The notes under the pieces: generated by a model
Seen by the model: the letters and a program-made list of their open reading frames with translations, nothing else
Database searches by the model: none
What the model was told of the DNA's origin: nothing
In this document: positions 7,288 to 15,096 of the stretch, one piece after another
Numbering within the stretch: the stretch's first letter is position 1
Layout: every line of letters begins with the position of its first letter
IMG/VR virus record: IMGVR_UViG_3300042905_002558
Location: 1 to 34,808 of that record
DNA length: 34,808 nt
Direction: 5' to 3' (one strand)
Source: a virus
Position numbers and translations under genes: made by a program

Positions 7288-9303
7288 ATGCCCGACGAAA
7301 ATCCGCTGCGCCCCATCGTTAAGCGGTGGATGGAGTGCTTAAAACAGGCCGAAAAGCACAAGAAGGTGTTCTCGGACGACGCCAAGGAGGCCATGGGCTT
7401 CTACTCGTCGGACCCGAACGCCATGTGGGCCAACGAGCATGCGCGTGGCGAGCGTGGCTACAACAAGGGGATCGATCCGCCGGCCTTCCGGATGGTGGTC
7501 AACCGTGTCTTTGAGGCCGTAACCCTCTTTGGCTCGGTGATCCACCACCGGAACCCGCAGCGGACGGTGACGCCCAAGGAGTACCCGGTCATCGGGCCGG
7601 CGCTGCTGGGGGTCCAGCCGCAGCCGCCGATCCCGCAGATGGGCCCCAATGGCCAGCCGATCATCGGGCCGGACGGCCAGCCGGTGATGATGCCAGACCC
7701 GATGTTGATGGCCTACCAGCAGGCCGTGGAGCAGCAGGGCTTCCTGTACGAACGGCGGAAGCTGATTGCCAAGCTGCTGGAGGACTACCTCAACTACACG
7801 CCCAATGAACTAGACCTGAAGCGGCACACTCGCAAGGTGGTCGATGAGGCGTTCATCAAGGGCGCGGGAGTGTGGTGGCATGAGCTGTACCAGCCGCCCG
7901 GCTCGGCGGTGAAGTTGGCCGGGTCATTCTACGACTCCATCGACAACATCGTCTGGGATCCGGACGCCGACGAGTTCGATGACATTCGCTGGGCGGCCCG
8001 GAAGCGTGTGCAGCCTATCGATGAAGTGGCAGCCAAGTTCGGCCTGTCCCGCGATGATCTGAAGGGTCACATCGAATCCTATTCCACCAGGGCCGAGCAG
8101 GGCGAGCGGGGCTACGAACACAAGAAGCGTACCGGCAAGACGAACGACCTGATCTGCTACTGGGAGATCTACTCCAAGACAGGCTTCGGGGACCGTCTCA
8201 AGGACGCCGACCAGGACTTGCGTGGCAAGTTCGATGCTCTTGGGCCGAACTGCTACATCGTCGTTGCCGAGGGCGTGGACTTCCCGCTCAACGCCCCGCC
8301 GGCCATGTTGCAGGAGGAGGTGGACGAGTCGGGTATTCCGCAGTCCATGTTCATGTCCTGCCAGTGGCCGATCCCATTCTGGGCCGAGCCGAATGGCTGG
8401 CCGTTCACGCTCCTGGATTGGCACCGTCAGCCCGGATACTCCTGGCCGGTGAGCCTGATCAAGCCCGGCATCGGGGAACTTCGCTTCATCAACTGGGCGA
8501 TGTCCTTCCTGGCGACCCGGATTGCCACCTCGTCCCAGACGCTGATCGGCGTGGCCAAGGCTGCGGACCCGGATATCAAGTCGAAGATCCTGGAGAAGAG
8601 CGAAGGCGGGTTCAACATCGTTGAAATCTCCGAGGCCGTAGGCCGGTCGGTGAACGATGTGATCTCGGTCTTCCAAATGCCTGGGGTGACCCAGGACATG
8701 TACAACATCATCCAGGCCGTCACGGAGATGTTCGACCGCCGAGTAGGGTTGACCGAACTCATCTACGGCATGACCAGAAGTTCCTTCAGAAGTGCAGCTG
8801 AGGCTGCCGTGAAGAGCGAGCAGATTTCGGTGCGGCCCGACGATTACGCAAATACGTTGGAGGACCGTCTCTCGGAGGTCGCCCGCAAAGAGGCCCTCAT
8901 GGCCCGGTGGCTGATCTACCCGCAGGATGTCGAACCGCTCCTTGGTCCTTTGGCTGCGCAAGCCTGGGGCATGCACGTTCAGAACGAGGCCCCGGACAAC
9001 ATCGTCCGGGAGTATTCGTACCGCGTGGAAGCAGGCTCGGCCCGCAAGCCGAACATCGCCACCAAGACCGAGAACCTGAACAACTTCATGCAGATCATCG
9101 GCCCCGTGGCCCAGGGCATGATGCAGGCTGGCCAGCCGGAAGTCTTCAACGCCATGCTCGCCACCTGGGGCAAGGTCAACCAGATGGACGTTTCCGAGTT
9201 CTTGGTCCCACCGCCGCCGCCTCCGCCGCCCATGCCACCGCCCGGCCCACCTCCAGGCCCAGAAGGCCAGCAAGCACCCCCAGAGGGGCCTCCGGCCCAA
9301 TAG
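7288..9303 (+). CDS. Portal protein
   Basis: A 671-residue protein starting with AGGAGA and ATG 24 bases after the previous gene. The position directly after the large terminase, the size, and the pattern of an N-terminal helical wing (WMECLKQAEKHKKVFSDDAKEAMGFY), a central part with WDPDADEFDDIRWAARK, and a long-helix region near residues 480-530 (MTRSSFRSAAEAAVKSEQ) fit podovirus-type portals. The portal is the dodecameric ring at one capsid vertex through which DNA enters and leaves and to which the tail attaches. A Pro/Gln-rich segment around residues 110-135 and a poly-Pro tail after about residue 640 (LVPPPPPPPPMPPPGPPPG) are unusual and probably disordered. Assignment is by context and overall pattern. 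Confidence 0.85.
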   Translation: MPDENPLRPIVKRWMECLKQAEKHKKVFSDDAKEAMGFYSSDPNAMWANEHARGERGYNKGIDPPAFRMVVNRVFEAVTLFGSVIHHRNPQRTVTPKEYPVIGPALLGVQPQPPIPQMGPNGQPIIGPDGQPVMMPDPMLMAYQQAVEQQGFLYERRKLIAKLLEDYLNYTPNELDLKRHTRKVVDEAFIKGAGVWWHELYQPPGSAVKLAGSFYDSIDNIVWDPDADEFDDIRWAARKRVQPIDEVAAKFGLSRDDLKGHIESYSTRAEQGERGYEHKKRTGKTNDLICYWEIYSKTGFGDRLKDADQDLRGKFDALGPNCYIVVAEGVDFPLNAPPAMLQEEVDESGIPQSMFMSCQWPIPFWAEPNGWPFTLLDWHRQPGYSWPVSLIKPGIGELRFINWAMSFLATRIATSSQTLIGVAKAADPDIKSKILEKSEGGFNIVEISEAVGRSVNDVISVFQMPGVTQDMYNIIQAVTEMFDRRVGLTELIYGMTRSSFRSAAEAAVKSEQISVRPDDYANTLEDRLSEVARKEALMARWLIYPQDVEPLLGPLAAQAWGMHVQNEAPDNIVREYSYRVEAGSARKPNIATKTENLNNFMQIIGPVAQGMMQAGQPEVFNAMLATWGKVNQMDVSEFLVPPPPPPPPMPPPGPPPGPEGQQAPPEGPPAQ

Positions 9304-9309
9304 TCTTAT

Positions 9310-9840
9310 ATGATCCCCAAAACAGTTACAGACCGTGGCTCTGAGGCTATCGACGCTTACAAGGCCGCCCTGCCCTACGGGGAACGCTGGGCGGAAATGG
9401 TGGCCCTGAAGTGCCCCCCGGGAACCAAGGGCTCGGAGCGGGCGTTCTTGGAAGGCCGGCAGAACAACCAGCAGTTCGACAGCCTGCCCAAGCGCCAGGC
9501 CAAGTACATGATCCGGGAGGCCAAGCAGGCCGGGATCAATCCATCTGGCAAGTATTACTGTGCGGGGATCGCAGACGGCCGTGGCTGGCGAGATCCGGCC
9601 GCCTGGGTCAGCAGCAACGACGATGTACTGAAGGTGGCCAAGGCCCGCCGGATGACCGTCTCGGGGAGCGTGAACTACGACCCCGGCCCGGCCCCGCCGC
9701 AGCGCAAACTGTTGGCTGAATCCATCATTCAGGATGAGGTTCGCAAAGAGAAGCGAAAGAACCCGTCCGCCAAGGCGAGCGACCTGCGGGCCAAAGTCAT
9801 TGAGAAGCATGCGTACAGAGCGAAAGGACGAGGAGTATGA
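9310..9840 (+). CDS. Basic protein of unknown function downstream of portal
   Basis: A 176-residue basic protein. The first about 110 residues look folded and carry LKCPPGTKGSERAFLEGR, MIREAKQAGINPSGKYYCAG and GRGWRDPAAWV. The last 50 residues are Lys/Arg-rich and helical (IIQDEVRKEKRKNPSAKASD), a possible nucleic-acid or portal contact. No good ribosome site is seen before ATG at 9310 (the nearest purine run is about 19 bases away), so coupling with the portal gene six bases upstream is likely. The end overlaps the next gene by ATGA. I do not recognise the family; by position it could be a minor virion component or an assembly factor. Confidence 0.6.
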   Translation: MIPKTVTDRGSEAIDAYKAALPYGERWAEMVALKCPPGTKGSERAFLEGRQNNQQFDSLPKRQAKYMIREAKQAGINPSGKYYCAGIADGRGWRDPAAWVSSNDDVLKVAKARRMTVSGSVNYDPGPAPPQRKLLAESIIQDEVRKEKRKNPSAKASDLRAKVIEKHAYRAKGRGV

Positions 9841-10166
9841 ACGAAATCGCCAGGCACTTCAGCCCCGGAACCGTGATCACGGCCAACAGTTCGGCCGCGA
9901 CCACCTCGGGCCAGTTCCCGTTCGGCCGGTTTGGCGGGGCGTGCGTGATGATTGCCAACACCAATGGCGCCACGCAGATCAACTGGTTCGGGACGGTCAA
10001 TCCTGCCGTGACGCCCCGACAGATCTACGCCGATGGCGCGGCTGTGGCCACCGCGCTGACGGTCGGCATTCACCCCGTCCCGGATGCCTGCTTCGCGGTC
10101 CACCATGTGGTCCCAGTCATCACTGGTGCGGCCACCTGTGCCATGACCGTCATGGCCAAGGGGTAG
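9837..10166 (+). CDS. Small beta-rich virion-like protein
   Basis: A 109-residue neutral protein with a good GAGGAG ribosome site. It is rich in Ala, Thr, Val and Gly, with alternating patterns such as VMIANTNGATQINWFGTVN, suggesting a compact beta sandwich. No catalytic motif, Cys pair or membrane segment is convincing. Its size and composition resemble small head or tail accessory proteins. The function is unknown. Confidence 0.6.
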   Translation: MNEIARHFSPGTVITANSSAATTSGQFPFGRFGGACVMIANTNGATQINWFGTVNPAVTPRQIYADGAAVATALTVGIHPVPDACFAVHHVVPVITGAATCAMTVMAKG

Positions 10167-10169
10167 ACG

Positions 10170-10286
10170 ATGTTGGGCGAGACTCAACGCGAGATCAGCA
10201 AGGCGATTACCGAGCAGACGAAACTGCTCTACGCCTTGCAGCCGAAGGTGGCTGCGGCACACGGCGTGGAAGAGGGAAGGAACTGA
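10170..10286 (+). CDS. Very small helical protein, 38 residues
   Basis: ATG at 10170 follows AAGGGG by about 8 bases and lies three bases after the previous stop. The product starts MLGETQREISKAITEQTKLL and looks like one amphipathic helix followed by a short polar tail. The next gene starts five bases after its stop. Tight packing and a ribosome site argue for a real gene; the small size leaves doubt. The function is unknown. Confidence 0.45.
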   Translation: MLGETQREISKAITEQTKLLYALQPKVAAAHGVEEGRN

Positions 10287-10290
10287 CCGC

Positions 10291-13200
10291 ATGCCGATGA
10301 ATCCCCGCACCCTGCGTCCCGGCAGCACCTTCACGCCCCGCTCCATCTCTGGCCTTGCCCTCTGGCTTGACGCTGCTGACACCTCGTCGCTCTACACCAC
10401 CGACGCTGGGCCGGTGACTCCGGTGTCGGCACCTACGGAGATCAGTGGGTGCGTGGGGTGGTGGGATGCGAGCGATGCGGCCACGCTGTTTGCGGCTGAC
10501 ACCGGCACCACTCTGGCGACAACGACTGTTGGGCGGTGGGCAAACAAGGGGACGCTTGGGAGCGCAGCCGACCTCTTGCAGGCGAATTCATCGGCACGCC
10601 CCGCAATCAACGTCGCCACAAGAAACGGAACTCGCGTCCTATCGTTCGATGGCGTCAACGACGCTATGCAGCGTTCCTTCACGCTGGCGCAGCCCTGCAC
10701 GCTCCTCATGGTGTTCTCGTATTCAGCGCCGTTCACCGCTGCGACAACGCTCATGGACGGTGCGGGAACGGGGAACACGCTGCGACTCGCCCCGACCGGA
10801 CCTAACAGCGCGACCTTTACAACAGGCGGCGGCAACGGGTTGCAGTTGAACATGGGTGCGTGGGGGGCGTTCAATGCCTGGCAGCAGGCTTCGTTCGTAG
10901 CCAACAGCGGCACGTCTTCGGTCTACCGCGACGGCCCGCTGACCTCCGGCGGAACCGGCACTACGTCCGCAGTCACAAACCCAAACGGACTGACGCTTGC
11001 CATGTGGGGCAGCGGCGGGACGCAGTGGGCTGGGGTGCAGATCGCAGAGGTGGTGGCCTTCAACACCGCCCTCTCCACCACCGACCGCGCCCGCGTCGAA
11101 GCCTACCTCGCGGCGAAGTGGGGGATCACCGGAGTCCACAGGGCCGTACCGGACGAGTTGAAGGCGGTCGCGGCACCTACAGAGATCGGCGGGTGCGCGG
11201 GCTGGTGGGATGGCTCTCGCACAGACAAGATGTTTGATGCCGCAAGTGGCGGCAATCCTGTCGCCAACGGAGGCACCGTCCGGCGGCTGGAGGACTTGAG
11301 CGGCAACGGCAAACACCTCACGCAAGATAATACATCTGTGGCGCCGCTTCGCCTTGATGGAGGCCAGAGCGGGCGCACTGTTCTGTCATGCGGCGGATCA
11401 AGGGCAATGAGCGCGGGAACGGCAAGCGACTGGAACTTCCTGCACAACTCTCAAGGCGGGACTGTGTTTGCGGTCGTCAAGCCATTCGCTACGCCAGACC
11501 CGAACAACTTCGCGTCTCTGGTGAGAACAAACCTCAACTCAACCGCCCAGGTCGGCGTTTCCGTCCTGCTGGACGACAGGAGTCTGTATCCACGCAACAA
11601 CTACGCAGGCGTGTCAGTGACGGCTGGCGTGTCTGGTCAGTCAGTGGCAACCGTAGAGCGGAACAATCTGTACGACGCTGCAGACCAATTCCAACTGTTC
11701 TCCATCCGCCTTGACTGCGGGCAGGCAACGGCAGCAAGCAGAGCGGCGTTGTTTCTGTCGGGCGTGGCTGGCGGCACTACAACGGGAGCAATCGCAGCCT
11801 CCTCAAGCAATGCTGCGGAGCCGTTGCTGATTGGCGCCGCGGTGTTCAACTCTCTGGAGGCGATTGCCGAAGTCATCGTCTTCAATACCCCCCTCTCCCC
11901 CACCGACCGCGCCCGCGTCGAAAAGTACCTCGCCCAGAAATGGGGCATAGCGAACGTCCCTGACCCGACGCCTCCGGTTGGGTATTGGAGAGACAAGTCT
12001 GGGAACAACAGGCACGCCACGCAGGCGACGGGGGCGAGCAGGCCGACAGTTGGGAGCGTTGGAAGCCGGCCGGCACTTGTGTTTGATGCTGCAAATGATG
12101 GTTTGTCGCTTGCTTCGGGCATTTCTCTTGGCACAGGCGGCTATAGCGTGTCGGCAGTCTTGAGGCATCAGGGCGGTTTTCAGGTGTTTCTTGAGGGCGG
12201 CTCTCTAAGCCCTTATATGAGTTCTGACCCATCTGCCGCTGCTGGTCTTTACCACTATGACGGGCTGGTTGGTGTAAGCGCAGTCGGCGCCATGCCTGCA
12301 AGCACCAATACAATCGCATCTTTCTCAATTGCGCCAGCAGACCGCTCTATTTATGCACAAGGCGCGAGGGTTGCAGTTGGTGTAGGCACGTCGCGCTCGG
12401 CAACCATTCAGAATATCGGCCGCACCGGGTCTGGTTTCTGGTGGTCCGGGAGAATTGCAGAACTAATCCTGCACACGCGGCAGATCTCTGCCTCCGAACG
12501 CCAGCGCATCGAACGCTACCTCGCCGCCAAGTGGGGCATCACCCTCGCCCCGCAAGTCAGCAACGCCGACGCCCAAGACTGGGTGAACCGCGTCTATCAA
12601 AACGGCGGCACCGTCTCGTCCACTACGGCGACGGCGGTGAATACGTTCTGCAACGCCATCGACGAGGCAGGCATCCGCGACCGCTTCTACCGTCTCAACC
12701 TCTTCTGCGGCACCGGCCTGTCTGCGTGCCTGGTTCCGCTTTATCGCGGGCCGTCGTTTGGTGGGACGCAGTACGGCGGAACGACCGATGCCAACAACGG
12801 GCCGTTTGTCAGTGGAGACTACGCGGAGACGGGAGCGAGCGGAGGGCTGACTGGCAACGGCACATCAAAGTATCTGGATACTGGGCTGACGTATGACGCC
12901 ATGGGCGTGCCATCGACCAACCACATCGGTGTATTCAAGGGCGCTGGGACTTGGAACACCAGCATAGAAATCATCGGAGCAAGAGACGCCGACGACTACT
13001 ATTACATCCAGGGCCGCGCCCAAGTCGGAGGCGATCACAAGGTTCACGCGTTCAGCGGGCCGGGCGCCTCCGGCGGCAGTTTCATTAACAATGCGACAGT
13101 CTCGTCAGCCACTAATTTTTTAGTGGCGTCGCGGAATAGTTCCGCATCGTTTGTCCTTTACCAAAACGCGGCCTCCGTTGCCAGCACATCGTCGGCCGTA

Positions 13201-13386
13201 ACGATTGCCGGCAGCAACAGGCCGTTCCTAGTGTTCATGCGCGAGACAGGCACCGGGCCTAGTTTCATCGGCTGGACCCACCGACTGCTCGGATATTCGT
13301 TTGGACTGGGCATGAGTGCAGCGCAGGTGTCGGCCTACAATTCGGCAATGCAGGCGTTGCAGACCTCCCTGAGTCGTAACGTATGA
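10291..13386 (+). CDS. Large modular adhesin / tail protein with lectin-like domains
   Basis: A 1031-residue protein of repeated beta-sandwich modules of the concanavalin A-like (LamG) type. Each module ends with a similar signature: FNTALSTTDRARVEAYLAAK near residue 258, FNTPLSPTDRARVEKYLAQK near 531, and a diverged ISASERQRIERYLAAK near 727, each followed by W-G-I. Module starts also repeat: GLALWLDAADTSSLY (21), GCVGWWDASDAATLF (53) and GCAGWWDGSRTDKMF (301). The C-terminal part (about 755-1031) is a further beta domain with FCGTGLSACLVPLYRG. Lectin-like modules suggest binding of host glycans or matrix during adsorption. It has no signal peptide. GGAAGGA lies ahead of the ATG. Parts of module 3 use different, less GC-rich codons. 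Confidence 0.8.
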   Translation: MPMNPRTLRPGSTFTPRSISGLALWLDAADTSSLYTTDAGPVTPVSAPTEISGCVGWWDASDAATLFAADTGTTLATTTVGRWANKGTLGSAADLLQANSSARPAINVATRNGTRVLSFDGVNDAMQRSFTLAQPCTLLMVFSYSAPFTAATTLMDGAGTGNTLRLAPTGPNSATFTTGGGNGLQLNMGAWGAFNAWQQASFVANSGTSSVYRDGPLTSGGTGTTSAVTNPNGLTLAMWGSGGTQWAGVQIAEVVAFNTALSTTDRARVEAYLAAKWGITGVHRAVPDELKAVAAPTEIGGCAGWWDGSRTDKMFDAASGGNPVANGGTVRRLEDLSGNGKHLTQDNTSVAPLRLDGGQSGRTVLSCGGSRAMSAGTASDWNFLHNSQGGTVFAVVKPFATPDPNNFASLVRTNLNSTAQVGVSVLLDDRSLYPRNNYAGVSVTAGVSGQSVATVERNNLYDAADQFQLFSIRLDCGQATAASRAALFLSGVAGGTTTGAIAASSSNAAEPLLIGAAVFNSLEAIAEVIVFNTPLSPTDRARVEKYLAQKWGIANVPDPTPPVGYWRDKSGNNRHATQATGASRPTVGSVGSRPALVFDAANDGLSLASGISLGTGGYSVSAVLRHQGGFQVFLEGGSLSPYMSSDPSAAAGLYHYDGLVGVSAVGAMPASTNTIASFSIAPADRSIYAQGARVAVGVGTSRSATIQNIGRTGSGFWWSGRIAELILHTRQISASERQRIERYLAAKWGITLAPQVSNADAQDWVNRVYQNGGTVSSTTATAVNTFCNAIDEAGIRDRFYRLNLFCGTGLSACLVPLYRGPSFGGTQYGGTTDANNGPFVSGDYAETGASGGLTGNGTSKYLDTGLTYDAMGVPSTNHIGVFKGAGTWNTSIEIIGARDADDYYYIQGRAQVGGDHKVHAFSGPGASGGSFINNATVSSATNFLVASRNSSASFVLYQNAASVASTSSAVTIAGSNRPFLVFMRETGTGPSFIGWTHRLLGYSFGLGMSAAQVSAYNSAMQALQTSLSRNV
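11078..11100 (+). repeat. Adhesin hinge repeat, copy 1
   Basis: A 23-base stretch in the module-ending signature of the adhesin gene, identical to the copy 822 bases (274 codons) downstream. It encodes the TTDRARVE/PTDRARVE region. Identity over 23 bases between diverged modules is notable. Confidence 0.75.
11900..11922 (+). repeat. Adhesin hinge repeat, copy 2
   Basis: Identical 23-base partner of the copy at 11078, in the second module-ending signature. A third, diverged signature lies near 12490-12545. Confidence 0.75.
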
Positions 13387-13712
13387 CGCTCTCCGACCTC
13401 ACCATCCCGATCTCCTACGCCGACGCCAAAGAATTGGCGCTGGTCTTCACGCCGCAACTCGCCGCGAGGCTCGCGGAACTCCACGCGGAACACGGCACCA
13501 CCAACTGCGTGCCGATGCCTCGCGTCTTGACGGACGGCAGGCTCATGCTCTGTGCCGATGTGCTGACTGAAGTCGGGCCGGGCGGATTGCTCCATGCAAT
13601 GTGGATCCACGCCGACCAAGCGGCGCTGCTGCCAGCGGTGGAGGTGATCCCTTGGGACGAGGCGGTGGCGCTGCTGCCGCCAGACCCGCCGATGCCGGTG
13701 GAGGGGGAGTGA
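13383..13712 (+). CDS. Small protein between adhesin and head-tail adaptor, unknown function
   Basis: A 109-residue acidic protein whose start overlaps the adhesin stop (ATGA) and whose stop overlaps the adaptor start (TGATG). It shows a helical segment (YADAKELALVFTPQLAARLAELHAEHG) and then TDGRLMLCADVLTEVGPGG, ending in a Pro/acidic tail. Small proteins following a fibre gene are often fibre chaperones or tip proteins, but no specific motif supports that here. Tight coupling on both sides argues for co-production with the tail proteins. Confidence 0.6.
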   Translation: MTLSDLTIPISYADAKELALVFTPQLAARLAELHAEHGTTNCVPMPRVLTDGRLMLCADVLTEVGPGGLLHAMWIHADQAALLPAVEVIPWDEAVALLPPDPPMPVEGE

Positions 13713-14851
13713 TGGGCTATCTGACGATGTTTGACCTAGTAGAATCCCTGATCGTCTCCTCCTACGGCGGGCCGCAGGATGCCGAGCAGCGCGACATTCG
13801 CTCCGCCATTCACAAGGCGTACAACGAGCTGACGACCATCCGTGACTGGGCCTACTACCATGTCCATGGCCGGATCGTCACCAGCCCGGCCTATTCCACT
13901 GGGACGGTCGCCATCACCTCTGGCTCCGTGACCCTCACCGGGGGCTCGTTTGCCACCGCGGGAGTGACGGCGGATAACGCCAAATACTGGACCCTCCGCA
14001 CGGGCGACCGTTCGTATCCGATTGGATCGTATTCCAGTGCCACGGCCGTGACGCTGGAGTCAGCCTTCTCGGGCATCGATGTTGCATCGGGCTCGCCGTA
14101 CACGTTGTTCCGCACCGTCTACCCGCTGCCGGCCGACTTCCGGAACATGGACGAGCCGAGCGACGAGTTCAACTGGTGGTCTGGCCTGTATGTGACTCCC
14201 GATGAGGCGATGAAGATCGAACGGGTCAGCAACTCGTCCGGTGAGCCGTACCACTGGACGCTGATCAAAGACCCGCACGGTGCCAATTGGGCCATCAAAC
14301 TGGTGGGCTGGCCGACCGCCAAAGAAACCCTGGACTTCACCTACCGTCGCACGGCCAGGCCGATTCGCTATTCAGGGCATGAGGCGGCTTTACGACAGGG
14401 GACGGTTTCGCAGATTGGCAGTTCTGCTGCTGGTTCTGGCACGGCTTTCTCTCCGGCCATGGTGGGATCCATTCTCCGGGTTGGCGATGCCATAAACTCT
14501 CCAGGCCCGATTGAATCGCTCACCCCATGGACTTCCGAGAGCCGGATTGAGGCTGTCAGTTCTTCCACGGCCATGGTCACCGAGGACGCCGGGGCATTTG
14601 CTACATCCGCTAAGTATCTGATCACAGATCCCATCGACGTTGCCCCGCACATGCAGTCGGCCGTGGAGTCCTGTTGCGACTACTGGCTGGCTCGCATCCG
14701 TGGCCAGGGTGAAGACAAGGCATTCCAGATGTACCAGCGTGACCTGCGGATGGCGATGGAGCAGGACCAGCTCGCGCCGCTCTCGGGCCGCAGCCGGAAC
14801 ATCTACCATGATGGAGGCTGGCGCGCTCCGCTGCGGCCAGATCAGGGATGA
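13712..14851 (+). CDS. Head-tail adaptor / tail tubular protein A-like
   Basis: A 379-residue protein. The start at 13712 overlaps the previous stop and has a GGAGGGGGAG ribosome site; a longer frame from 13601 would run through the previous gene and is not used. The N-terminal part is helical (EQRDIRSAIHKAYNELTTIRD, residues about 25-45), then WAYYHVHG and a Thr/Ser/Gly-rich beta insertion (about 55-130) with repeated motifs such as TVAITSGSVTLTGGSFATAG. The C-terminus is helical again (CCDYWLARIRGQGEDKAFQMYQRDLRMAME). This layout matches podovirus adaptor proteins (T7 gp11-like) that join the portal to the nozzle. The next gene begins at an ATGA overlap and encodes nozzle-like sequence, which supports the call. 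Confidence 0.72.
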   Translation: MGYLTMFDLVESLIVSSYGGPQDAEQRDIRSAIHKAYNELTTIRDWAYYHVHGRIVTSPAYSTGTVAITSGSVTLTGGSFATAGVTADNAKYWTLRTGDRSYPIGSYSSATAVTLESAFSGIDVASGSPYTLFRTVYPLPADFRNMDEPSDEFNWWSGLYVTPDEAMKIERVSNSSGEPYHWTLIKDPHGANWAIKLVGWPTAKETLDFTYRRTARPIRYSGHEAALRQGTVSQIGSSAAGSGTAFSPAMVGSILRVGDAINSPGPIESLTPWTSESRIEAVSSSTAMVTEDAGAFATSAKYLITDPIDVAPHMQSAVESCCDYWLARIRGQGEDKAFQMYQRDLRMAMEQDQLAPLSGRSRNIYHDGGWRAPLRPDQG

Positions 14852-15096
14852 TCACCATTGAGAAGTGGTCTGGCCTGATTACGGCGGCTTCCCCGTACGC
14901 CCTGCCTGGGGGCGCGTGCGTGGAGCAGAACAACATCCAGTGCCTTCAGCCTGGCCAGATTCAGCCGCGCAAGGGGTACGTTGGCGTCGGCGTAAATGCG
15001 CCCGGGCCGGTGACCTCTGCCGTTCGCTACTCAGCTGGCTCCATGGACCGGATCGTCCTGCTGGCCGGGACTTCGCTCTACATCTTCACGCCGTAA
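14848..15096 (+). CDS. N-terminal segment of tail nozzle (tail tubular B-like), ended by in-frame TAA
   Basis: An 82-residue frame with ITIEKWSGLITAASPYALPGG followed by CVEQNNIQCLQPGQIQPRKGY. This is the pattern that opens podovirus tail nozzle / tail tubular B proteins (a short strand, an A-S-P-Y-A-L-P-G-G-A loop, then Q-N-n-x-C-L-x-P-G-x-x-x-P-R). It ends LAGTSLYIFTP with TAA at 15094-15096, immediately followed in the same frame by ATG of the 796-residue protein. The start overlaps the adaptor stop by ATGA. It may be the first part of one nozzle protein split by a nonsense codon, a read-through product, or a separate peptide that assembles with the larger chain. Confidence 0.6.
   Translation: MITIEKWSGLITAASPYALPGGACVEQNNIQCLQPGQIQPRKGYVGVGVNAPGPVTSAVRYSAGSMDRIVLLAGTSLYIFTP

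Noticed and set aside
7924-9810. Long reverse-strand open frame (628 codons) opposite the portal gene
   Set aside because: Antisense of a well-supported portal gene; low-quality His/Leu/Gly-rich composition; no recognisable domain.
10291-13386. Diversity-generating retroelement target in the adhesin
   Set aside because: No reverse transcriptase, template repeat or adenine-rich variable repeat is visible in the window; the repeats present are module hinges.
13601-13711. Longer start for the head-tail adaptor
   Set aside because: The extension is Gly/Ala/Arg low-complexity sequence lying under the previous gene; the ATG at 13712 has a strong ribosome site and a TGATG overlap.
14848-15096. TAA recoding (alternative genetic code)
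   Set aside because: TAA, TAG and TGA all end well-supported genes in the window (for example TAA at 4598, 7261 and 23445), so the code is standard.
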